Source of the DNA: Corynespora cassiicola
Taxonomy: Eukaryota; Ascomycota; Dothideomycetes; Pleosporales; Corynesporascaceae
DNA length: 64,000 bases
Assembly: GCA_022059125.1 (NCBI GenBank)
Contig: JAEUWY010000012.1
Location: forward strand, 2,232,001 to 2,296,000
Reading direction: 5' to 3'
Shown here: piece after piece, positions 55,213 through 64,000 of the stretch
Numbering within the stretch: the first letter of the stretch is position 1
How the letters are laid out: every line of letters begins with the position of its first letter
Translations under genes and position numbers: made by a program
The notes under the pieces: generated by a model
Database searches by the model: none
Told to the model about the DNA's origin: nothing
The model's input: only the letters and a program-made list of their open reading frames with translations

Positions 55213-56406
55213 ATGGGCTCCCAACTACGCTCCTCCGATCCAACCACGGTGCGAGAGGCACGTAGCACGAGGTACCTTGACGCGCGCCTCGCCTCGGCAG
55301 GCCGTAAGACAGGTGGCGAGGACTTTGAGATCCCCGTCATCGACCTTGCGCCGTCCTTTTCAAGGTCCGTGGCTGCTCGTCAGGCAGTAGCCAACAAGAT
55401 CCATGATGCGTGTACCACGTCCGGTTTCTTCTATGTGACAAATCATGGGATTTCAGCAGATTCATGTCAAGGCATTCTCCATCAGGCCAACCGCTTCTTC
55501 AAGGAGTTGGGTCCCGCACAGAAAGAAGAATTGCATGTCAAGCACGGCAAATTTGGATACGGTTGGGAGCCAAGCGAGTACACATCCCTAGCAGGCGATC
55601 GCGAGACCAAAGAGGGCTTCAACTGGGCCTACGAGGACTCAATGGACGGCAGTGGCGGCGATGGCCAACACCAAAACATGGACGGCAGCATGGGCAACGC
55701 CAACATGTGGCCCAGAGAGGAAGACTTACCAGGGTTTTACGACGGCCTAAAGGACTACTACGGCGGCGTACGTACACCCATTTACACACTTTACACACGT
55801 CTTATACCAACGCAAGGGAATGCATAAACTGACCCTCGCGCCACACAGGTTCTCGATCTAAGCCGCCACCTCTTCAAACTCTTCGCGCTGTCGCTGTCCC
55901 TCCCGGAGACGTACTTCGATCCCATGACTACGCACCCTGGTGGCATCGCACGGCTGCTGTACTACCCAGTCCCTAGCGTGCCGTTCAGCACTGGCTCCGC
56001 TGATGCTGGTAGTGACGGCGATCCTGCGGTGACGATTGGGCTCGGCGCTCACACCGATTGGGAGTGTTTCACCGTCCTGCACACGAGCGACACCCCGGGC
56101 CTTGAGATTCTGTCCCCAGAAAACACATGGCATGCTGCTGCTCACGTGCCGGGCTCCTTGATTGTCAATATCGGTGACTTTCTGATGCGCTGGACTAATG
56201 GGCGGTATAGGAGTACGATTCATCGTGTCGTGAATCGCAGTAACGATGAGCGTTTCAGTGTGCCGTTCTTCTTCAGCGTCAATTATGAGACCTTAGTCGA
56301 GACGCTGCCGACGTGTTTGAGCGAAGGGGAAGAGGGTTTTGCGCCTATCAGAGCCGGTGAGTATGTCTTGGAGAGGTTTCGAGAGGCGGCAGCAAAGATG
56401 GTTTGA
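55213..56406 (+). CDS. 2-oxoglutarate/Fe(II)-dependent dioxygenase (isopenicillin-N-synthase-like)
   Basis: The product is 370 aa from exons 55213-55767 and 55849-56406. The 81-bp intron (GTACGT, AACTGACC branch, CAG) falls between codons, giving Y-Y-G-G-V-L-D-L-S-R. The N-terminal DIOX_N region is I-P-V-I-D-L-A-P-S-F with G-F-F-Y-V-T-N-H-G-I. The catalytic jelly roll has G-A-H-T-D-W-E (His and Asp of the iron facial triad), L-E-I-L, G-D-F-L-M-R-W-T-N-G and S-T-I-H-R-V-V-N (second His), then E-R-F-S-V-P-F-F-F-S, where Arg and Ser bind 2-oxoglutarate. All five key positions are present, so it is probably active. A low-complexity Gly/Asp/Met insertion (about 150-170) is unusual. Such enzymes hydroxylate or desaturate small molecules, often in secondary metabolism or catabolism; no biosynthetic cluster is visible around it, so the substrate is open. 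Confidence 0.9.
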
Positions 56407-56693
56407 TTGTTGGTAAGTTGATATTGGTGGGCTCACGAAATCTAGATATGGGAAAGGGGCCGGCTCTTAGTCTTATTCGGTTTATGCGGAATTGACACCT
56501 TGTGATTAATGTACAAATTGGATAATAATGGGCGATTTCAAAGTCCCATGGAATGAAGTAGACGATTTATAATTCCTTGCGACTAGAGCTACACTTCGCT
56601 ACGAAGAAAGCAAAGTCGCGACTATTCAACAAAATAAATTTCCCAAATTCCCGAATCTTATCCAAATCCTTCCGGTAACACTAAATAGTCCCC

Positions 56694-58705
56694 TCAAAAC
56701 ATCGCGAAGAATCCCACCATCCACGACAGGCCCAAAACCAGGGAGAATTTTGTACCAAATGGGTTAAGGGAGTTTGCGGCACTCTTCCCACTGTCTGACT
56801 CACTAGTTGAAGGATTGGTCATATCTCCCAAGACGTCTCGTGCAACAGCGAATCCTGATTCTTCAGTAAATGCAAGGCAAACTGTAGGCAGCGAGAGGGT
56901 TTTGTTCCAGCCTTCCCAGCTTCTGACGAAGCTAGAAGGATCATCACCATCAGGGAAATCAACGACAGCTTCGAGCTCAAATCCTACACCTATTCCAATC
57001 TCTCCAGTAATTTGGGTCAGATTCTGGAATGCTTCGCTGAAGTCCGAGTTCGTTTGCCCACTACCAGTCTCGCAGTTTTCGTTCACATCGCTAGTGGCTA
57101 ACTGTGTCATGGTGGCTTTGATGAACGGAAGATCAACGTAAGGACCTGCGAGGAGCTGGAGTCTTTCATCGAAAAAAGACATTCCAAGTGCCATAAATGG
57201 ACGCAATCCGACGCTCAGACTAAGCTCAATGTCTGAGGCATTGGCGTTGAAGGGTAAAGCACCTATCGCGGTATTTTCAAGTCCTGTTATGCTGCTATTA
57301 CTCAATTCCGCAATGTCAAGGCGAATTCTCGATTGGTCCGGCACCTAAATTCGTAAGTATGGGGGATATTGGAATCAAGCAGTCTCTTACGGTAACGTTA
57401 AACCCCCATGTAAACTCTACCCCACCATTGATGCCGATATCAAATGCAATCTGTGGCTGAAAAATGACTCCGACGGAACCAAAGCCTGGTATCTGTCATG
57501 AATATGTCAGCAGAGCTGATTTGAGCGACACCAAGGATGCTTATGAGGCATACTCCGGGGGAAATCTTACGTTGAATCCAGCCGGCGCGAAAGTGAACAG
57601 ATCATAGGCAAACTCGACGTTTCCGGAAGGTGTTGCGCTCAGTAATATAGAGGCCTCAAATCCGTTAAGTTCAGCTTCGAAGTATCCGGCCTTAATGAGA
57701 TCCACATCTTGATCTGGATCAAAAAATTGGATGCTCAAATCTATAGGATTGGACAAATCAACTTCTCCAGCGGATAACACGAGTGATCCAGTGGTGGTGC
57801 ATTCCTTGCATCCAATTGAGATTGGAAATGCAGGTGCAACTTCAACTCCGAAAGGTAGCTCGAATGTTGTATCGATAACCTCTTGAGTCAAGTCCAATGT
57901 CACAGTGTCGACATCATAGGTTTGCGTGGGTATGGCACCCGCTGCGACTGACTCAGGGATTTGAGAAAGGGTAGAAGTAGGGCTCTGGCGCCTTGCCAGC
58001 CTTTCATGTCTGTGGAAGTAATGTGGCTCACTCGTGCGTCCAAAATCGACTTTGTGAGATTTGAACGCATCGCGGAATGAAGAGGGCTGTGTTTCGAATA
58101 TGAGGCGCTTAGATTCATCGTCAAACCTCAGGTTAGTTATCCTACTAGCATTAGCAACAAATGATAGTGCAGTATAATATACTAACTCATAGACACTGTG
58201 AGTACCAGGATTGCTGCAAGAAGCATGTGATGCCACTATGAGTCCTTGGTCAAGATCTGAACAAGCATCTTTGCTATCGCTGTATGCTGAACTGTCACGG
58301 AAGCCGAATGACAAGGTCGAGTCTGCACAATCGACAAAATCAAGGAGATGATCGAACTCCTCTATAACAAGTGTGGGTCGGTTTCCGCTGAGTTTGACGC
58401 GGGACGCAAATTTAGTCCTCTCGTTATGTTCTAACAAACAACATTTATCAGTAAGAGACCTTGTATTGAACGATTGCAAATAGTGAGCGATGCCAAGGAA
58501 TGGAGCAGTAATTACCATCAGCATAGGTTAGTACAATGTCTTTGACGATGGAAATCCTGTCGGATCTACGGAGAATACTATTGTAACTTCTGGCAGCTTT
58601 TAGGTCTTGATACAAAGAGGGATTGAATTTCTGTTGGACGTCTTTAGGTAATGAGAAAACAAGGTGGAAAAAAATCGAAAAAAAAATATAGCTCTGAAGT
58701 AGCAT
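56694..58705 (-). CDS. secreted GPI-anchored protein of the DUF7029/DUF7223 type
   Basis: The product is about 600 aa from four exons: 58705-58516, 58430-57571, 57492-57391 and 57344-56694 (1803 bp). Introns are 85, 78 and 46 bp with GTAATT or GTAAGA donors. The signal peptide is Y-I-F-F-S-I-F-F-H-L-V-F-S-L-P. The N-terminal domain has L-T-Y-A-D-E-H and D-F-V-D-C-A-D-S-T-L-S-F, the pattern of the DUF7029 domain; a second domain follows D-V-D-T-V-T-L-D-L. A Ser-rich stretch and a hydrophobic end (F-S-L-V-L-G-L-S-W-M-V-G-F-F-A-M-F) behind Asn/Ser residues indicate GPI attachment at the cell wall or membrane. A 42-bp intron-like piece near 58145-58185 (GTTAGT, TGCTAAT, TAG) is a multiple of three and may or may not be removed. 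Function is unknown; the family is confined to fungi as far as I know. Confidence 0.75.
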
Positions 58706-60255
58706 TTTGATGAGATCTGGAATAGTTGACTAGTACTCTAGTTTTGGATAAAGAAGAGTCTAGTGGGTGATGATGGTTGTCTGCAGAATCCTGCAACTAC
58801 TCGCTCTTTTATACAGCTATCTTCAGGTGACAGCCTGATGGCTAGACAAGAGGCATTTTTTTCCCGCGAGATATCAACACATGAAGCAGGCATTGGCCGA
58901 GCCTTTGTCTGACCATCCATGCATGACGCATCCTACGCAAAAAGGAATGTGATTATACTTTCTTTCACTGTTAGTAAAGCGTTACACCCGACAAAAAACC
59001 TGAAAATTTCAAATATTATCCAATTACCTTACAGTCTGGCCTCAGAACCCATGAGTCCTTTATCCAATTCCGAGCGTGGATTAAAGACAGCAGTGGCCTT
59101 GCGATGATGGAAGTGATATGTAATCAGAGCCAAGTACGTGAAAAAAACCTATATGAGTATCTAGTCTCAAACTGTATAAAGCCAGTCATGCGATCGGGAA
59201 GTACAGCATAAGCCACCGCTCATTAATAGATTATCAGACACCCACCACTGACCATAATGGATAAGCAATACGGGGAGCCTAGGCGAAAAATCAAAACGAA
59301 GTTTGTGGAAGGGGCGAATGTGTAAGGCTGAGTTACAGCCTTACACTTACAGGCCCGAATGTGACGCATCTGGAAGGAGGATCCATCAAGTGTGACCAAA
59401 GATAGACCTCAGCTCTTGGCGGGCGCCGGAAGATTCACCACAATTTCTGGTCAACAATTCTAGAGCATGCGCCATCTAAGAGTTGAATTTTAGAGGTTCG
59501 TACGCAACTATGTGTTAGCTGATTGTCTTCTATCGACATTGACCTAGTAACACGAATTCTGATGTATCTCAAATTTCTCAAAGCTTATGTTTTATACAGG
59601 AGATCCATGAAGTCTGTCTGGGCAGGCAAAAGCTGAAGGCAAGCCGTAGTCTGCATCCTATGTACGGCTATCCCACGTCAAATTTACCAAGGTTACACTC
59701 GGCCCCACGTGCTCCGACACATCAACATGACTATCGCACTGATTATTTTGAGCGCCGTGTAAATATTCGGCCTGCATATTCAGTGGCTATATGTGCTTAT
59801 CAGAATGCTAGCGCTGAAAACTGGCCTGGTCTGCCATGTTATTTTTTATGAAAAAAAAATCAATGAAAGGCTCAGTTTCTTATCTGCACTTTCTCCCATA
59901 GATCAGGGTCGTAAGTTGTGTGGTTGGATATATATGCTGACATCATGTACAGGATATCTCTATTTTTTTCTAAATAGAAGGCCTGGAGTCCAAGCCAATT
60001 CATCTACCAAATAAAATCTTACTTGGGGATTGATTCCCTATAGGTAAATCATCTTCTGCACAAAAAAAAAATAACAAGATAATTTCCTGGATTCATTAAA
60101 TTGATAGATTGTTTTACATAGTGCCTGGGGTGTCAATTCCCTTATCAAAGCAGTTTCTGTAGTAAAGCAACAACTCCAAGAAGCTCTGGATGAGGTTTGG
60201 GTAATCTGTAATAATAAAGTGACCTATACACCTTCGCTGATCCTTCATCTTCATG
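58706..60255. other. 1.55-kb gene-free region
   Basis: Follows the 3' end of the metalloprotease gene and precedes the GPI-protein start, both minus strand. Mixed AT-leaning sequence with frames below 75 codons. Nothing recognised beyond the presumed promoter next to 58705. Confidence 0.45.
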
Positions 60256-61646
60256 CTATTCACCATCGTTTGGTATCTTGTCAACATCGATTCCTGGGTA
60301 GACTACTTGGCGGAATTTTGCCATTTGTTCCTTCATTCTTTGGATTTGCCCAGGGGTAAAATCGCCACGGCAAGTATCATTAGAGAAACCCATCCAGTTA
60401 TCTATGAAGCAATTAGAAGACCAATCTCAAAGCTATCCACTAGCCACATGAAACTTATGAGAGAAAGGTGGAGACACTTACGGATTAGATCGAGACCTGG
60501 CTGGTCAGGGCAAGAATCTCTGCCAATATCGCAGCCACCGATTGCAGCTGGTGCCAACTCGATTGGCGTATCGTCCACATAATCGAAGCTCTCTTGGCAG
60601 TCAGTGCTGACGGTATGGTACAGACCGAACCACTATATCTTTGTTAGTACACCATAGCTAGCATTGTTGTCCAAAATACGGGTCCTCAATAGGAAATCCG
60701 AAATGGAGCATGGCGACAAAGGATTCTAGGCACGTACATGTCCAATCTCGTGAACCAAGACTCCACCTAGTTCAAACCCTGGATAATCGCCTCCGCGCCA
60801 AGTTCTTCTATGCAGAAATATGCCATCGTGCTGAGGCTGCCATCCAACTTCGTTGGGGAGTGTCGCCCAAGACCAACCAGGATCGTAATCCGTGCTAGAA
60901 TAGAGTTAGTTTCTAAGTACTTGAATTGATCGCATTGCGCCCTATGAAATAGGTATCTTGAATCACGCACCCATACGTGTAAATGTTCAAAGTCGCATTT
61001 CCTCCTTTTCTGAGGGTAACCACCTGGTCTTCGATATCCGTGGATCGGCGAAGGTTATGGTACCAATGCTCATTGACGGTCCGGACTACTTCGGAGAGAA
61101 CAAAGTTGAAACCGGCAGGACGGAAGGCGTCATTCAAAAATACCATCTGCTCATCGATGAGCTGATCACTAGAAAGCTCATATTAGTTCATGCTCTCTAG
61201 AGAAAGAGCCACTTTTGTCGATGGGAAAGCGATCGATTGCAGAGACTTACGGAATATCGCCCCCTTCCACAGTATTGTTCGCGCTGAGGATCTGCAAGAC
61301 AACCTTCCATATGTTAGCCGAGAATATGTCGGAATTAAGTCGATTTGGGATAGAAATCTCACGTCAATGGGTATTATGACCGATGTATTGTCTGCCTTCT
61401 TGTTCTGCAGGTTCATGCTTGGCATGCGCCGTTGGATTGCCGCTTTTTCGGAATTGGCAGTGCCACATAACACACCCCTGTAACGTTTGAAGGTAAGCCT
61501 GGTACCTACTTTGGAACTACTACTTTCGTTCCATTTTAGAGGCTTACAAACCTTTGCGCCACATCATCACGATAGTTAAGATCTATCGCGGAACCACCCA
61601 CCAACCCTACCAAGCTTATCAATCCTAGCGTAGAGAACAACATCAT
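60256..61646 (-). CDS. secreted M43 (pappalysin-type) zinc metalloprotease
   Basis: The product is 300 aa from seven exons: 61646-61552, 61477-61363, 61291-61251, 61168-60971, 60894-60738, 60632-60482 and 60401-60256. They total 903 bp with every junction in phase. The signal peptide is M-M-L-F-S-T-L-G-L-I-S-L-V-G-L-V-G-G-S-A. C-G-T-A-N is the usual start of the mature protein, followed by D-Q-L-I-D-E-Q-M-V-F-L-N-D-A-F-R-P-A-G-F-N-F. The zinc motif HEIGHWFGLYH is at about 198-208 (HExxHxxGxxH), split by a 105-bp intron after HEIGH. The metzincin Met-turn is H-N-W-M-G-F-S near 253. Cys-containing loops (D-C-Q-E-S, G-G-C-D-I-G, D-S-C-P-D-Q) match the family. These enzymes are secreted endopeptidases of fungi and some have been tied to host interaction. 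All catalytic residues are present. Confidence 0.9.
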
Positions 61647-61990
61647 AATTGTGATTTCAGTAGCCAAAGTAGCAGATAATTGCTCATAATATATACTATT
61701 TAATTTTGCTTGGCACCCTTGAGTATTAGGGCGTTCTTTTCCTATCTAGCTTACGATGGAGTATTTTTAGAAGCGATCTAGATCAAATGGGGGAAAGATG
61801 CCGTGGGCGACCATTTATACGACCGACATCAAATGATGGAAGAATTGGAGAAGGTGGTCAATCTCCTTCAAGGCAAGTGTAGGCTGATCACGACCCATTT
61901 CAACACAAATGTGCTCGATGAGGCAAAACTTGTATGCACAGCATACTCGGGTTACATAGTTGTATATTCATGCGAAGATCTTCAGCACCG
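61647..61990. other. short intergenic spacer
   Basis: 344 bp upstream of the metalloprotease start and downstream of the DUF427 gene. TATA-like AT words near 61690-61700 (ATATACTATT) may serve the protease promoter. Confidence 0.4.
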
Positions 61991-62846
61991 CTATTTCTTC
62001 TCCTTTACACCATCAACCCAAATATCCACCTTTTCGTTGTAGAAACACAGGCTTCCTGCGATAGCTGCAGTCTTTGTTATCGGGTCGTCGTATGCCCATA
62101 CAATATCCCTGTGCTCTTTGCTATTCACGACAACATGGTGATAGTTTGCATCTCCCTTGTAGGGGCAATGCGTTACGGTGTCGCTCTTCTTCAAAACGTC
62201 CCAGTTGACTGAATCTCTGGGGAGATAGTATCTTGTGCGGTAAGGCTTTTCATCAAGGAAAAGCGATTTCGATGATTCTGCGAGCTTCACCCCGTCGAGT
62301 TCGACACGGATCGTGCTCGTGGAAGGTGTGACGTCGATGCGTCGTTCGGGATTCTTCGGATGGTCTTTTATGGGCTCGCCGTCTTGGAACCATTGGTCTA
62401 TCGCGTTGAAGTCGACCTTGACAAGGTCTTTAAGTTGTTCCGTGTTGAAGAAAACGACGCTAGATGTAGAAGCGTTGCCGGAGGTCAGTTCGCCAAGCCA
62501 AGCCCTATCATTGGTTCCGGGAACAGGTTCCTTCTTGGCTAACGTGGCATCGAGATTGAAGTCCGCCACGGGGATGTAGAATCTGCATTAAGTGAGTCTT
62601 AGATACACATGCTTAACATTGGGTGTGGATATACTGAGGATGGTAAGGTATCTCGTAGACGTGGTACGCTCTGTTGCTATCGAATATATCCTTCCCGTTG
62701 AAAACACCCCTGACGTAGTACTTGACTTCTATGGCCTTGAGGGGGCCATCAGTGGCCAGCCTCTGGGCCAGTTTAACTAGTCTGTCGGGAATCAGCAGAG
62801 GAGACGGTTTTTACAGCAAGAAAACGAACTCGCTGTTGTTTACCAT
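61991..62846 (-). CDS. DUF427-family protein
   Basis: The product is 251 aa from exons 62846-62830 (17 bp), 62781-62635 and 62582-61991 (756 bp). The introns are 48 bp (GTTCGT, GCTGATTC branch, CAG) and 52 bp (GTATAT...CAG). The join reads M-V-N-N-S-E-L-V-K-L-A-Q-R-L-A and Y-H-P-Q-F-Y-I-P-V-A-D-F-N, smooth across both junctions. Without the tiny first exon there is no ATG. Two copies of the DUF427 fold are visible. The first is R-G-V-F-N-G-K-D-I-F-D-S-N-R-A-Y-H-V-Y-E. The second is G-V-K-L-A-E-S, Y-Y-L-P-R-D-S-V, C-P-Y-K-G-D-A-N-Y-H-H-V and C-F-Y-N-E-K-V-D-I-W-V-D-G. The domain is common in bacteria and fungi; its biochemical role is not settled. No signal peptide. It is close to, and on the same strand as, the metalloprotease. 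Confidence 0.85.
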
Positions 62847-63881
62847 TTGGATGACTCTGGAAAACTTCGAGTACATTCAAGGTGCGATATATTTTTTTCG
62901 ATTAAGCCAAATGGAAGTGGCGTACTTCCAATGTTTTATGGAGGAGCTCCTCGTTGTCACTCAGACGCTCGCTATTGGTAATCCATGGCACGGCGCCCAA
63001 AATAGTATAGCGCCCTCGTCATCACTCTGGCCGCCCCAATCCTCAAGAGCCACGCGAAATCGCGACGGACCAACTAGTTCGGAACCTCTATAGCTCTAAT
63101 ACAAGTGCATCATTAGTAATGTTCGCAGTGGGCTATGTATTGCAATCTCGATCCGGTCTGTGCGCAAGGGCGTCCCCGCACAAGTCTGGTCTATGGATTT
63201 AGGAAACATCTTGAGATGGTTAAATCCGGAAACGACTCGGCTCTAAAATCAACGATCCTAATCTGAAAACGGCGCGCTCTGATGGCAACTACTTGATACT
63301 GTGTCGGCTCAACAATGCACTGTCCCTATTTGAGATAACAGCTGCAAGACCGGAATCATAACAAAGATCCCTAAACCACCTGTTGCTTGTGAGACATAGG
63401 CGGCACGAGGAAGGCAGATTTTGTAAAACATAATAAGCGAGAATTGGGATTTACACCTACTCTAACGTTGGAAACTCCTACCTCGATCCTAGGAGGGGAG
63501 CTGCGATCGATGATACGCACTAGCACTAACTTATATAGTATTCTCAGGGCTGACTTCCTTAATCAATCCTTTTACCCACTCTAGATTTCAACGAACACTT
63601 CTCCTGTCGCTCGTCCCTTTTTCAGCTCATTGTTTATTGGATACCGTTCTTCGAAGCTTCAATATCTCAATAGGGATATCAACGACAGTCGACCTTTGGT
63701 ATTACTGCCGTCAGCGTCTCTCTTCTATTGGCTCTTAACTAGTATCCGGGCACTTGAGAAGAGGGTAGGACGAATCTTCCGACTAATCAGAGGTAAGTAA
63801 AAAACCCCACAAACTCCTGCTACGAGCGGTATATCACACATGAAGTGAAACATCCAGATTCTGACCCTTTCCTACAGTAAT
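62847..63881. other. 1.03-kb gene-free region
   Basis: The DUF427 gene and the right-edge gene point outward, so two promoters are expected. The only frame above 100 codons overlaps the DUF427 first intron and lacks motifs. Confidence 0.4.
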
Positions 63882-64000
63882 ATGAACACCCAAGGATCAC
63901 CTCTTTTCAGTCTTCCTGTCGAGCTGCGATTGATGGTCATAGAGTTTTTGACTGCCGACCTCCTAGACGAGCAAGGCTATATCGAAGCACGCAACTTCGC
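63882..64000 (+). CDS. F-box-like protein, 5' part only (cut by window end)
   Basis: The frame starts M-N-T-Q-G-S-P-L-F-S-L-P-V-E-L-R-L-M-V-I-E-F-L and stays open to the last base. L-P-x-E-L-R-L-x-x-x-x-F-L is the usual opening of fungal F-box-like domains, which dock substrates to SCF ubiquitin ligases. Only about 39 residues are visible, so both family and gene model are tentative. A CAG at 63875-63877 just before the ATG could be an acceptor for an upstream intron. Confidence 0.55.
   Translation, partial: MNTQGSPLFSLPVELRLMVIEFLTADLLDEQGYIEARNF

Overview
The window looks like a chromosome segment of a filamentous ascomycete (Pezizomycotina). The protein-coding genes carry short spliceosomal introns (about 45-140 bp) with GTRNGT donors, CTRAC-like branch sites and YAG acceptors. 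There is a dispersed single 5S rRNA gene, several fungus-specific families (GH131, DUF7029-type GPI protein, tail-anchored heme oxygenase, NACHT/ankyrin STAND protein) and a long AT-rich block with one-directional C-to-T/G-to-A decay, the footprint of repeat-induced point mutation (RIP). No species call is made.

Layout. 1-3.4 kb: gene-poor sequence with a broken nucleoside-phosphorylase-domain gene, an ankyrin scrap and a (GT)n microsatellite. 3.5-14.3 kb: an extremely AT-rich, RIP-ruined block. It holds a dead Ty3/gypsy element (zinc knuckle, RT, RNase H and integrase remnants on +), a 151-bp tandem duplication whose copies differ only by C-to-T/G-to-A changes, and a complete Tc1/mariner-like element (10660-12789, TA target duplication, ~200-bp inverted repeats, dead DD34E transposase). 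14.3-31 kb: GC-rich gene space with a secreted GH131 glucanase, a small membrane protein, a 625-aa protein of unknown function, a tail-anchored E2 ubiquitin-conjugating enzyme, a tail-anchored heme oxygenase, a membrane-anchored cutinase-fold esterase and an extended-SDR reductase. 31-35 kb: a broken gene, a 5S rRNA gene and an RRM-like protein. 35.7-41 kb: a divergently arranged sugar transporter and GH78-type rhamnosidase, plausibly a transport/hydrolysis pair. 42-46 kb: a Golgi-type glycosyltransferase with a PAN/Apple tail and an orphan 473-aa protein. 46.9-50.5 kb: an inactivated NACHT-ankyrin (NLR-like) gene. 50.7-62.9 kb: a run rich in secreted or surface proteins (multi-domain NodB deacetylase, DUF7029-like GPI protein, M43 metalloprotease) plus a 2-oxoglutarate dioxygenase and a DUF427 protein. 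63.9 kb: start of an F-box-like gene cut by the window end.

Functional theme: several genes act on polysaccharides outside or at the cell surface (GH131, GH78 plus sugar porter, esterase, NodB deacetylase, glycosyltransferase), as expected for a plant- or litter-associated fungus. This is inference. Exon structures were worked out by eye from splice signals and frame continuity; where totals divide by three and family motifs continue across the junction this is stated. No database search was run, and family names come from motif recognition.
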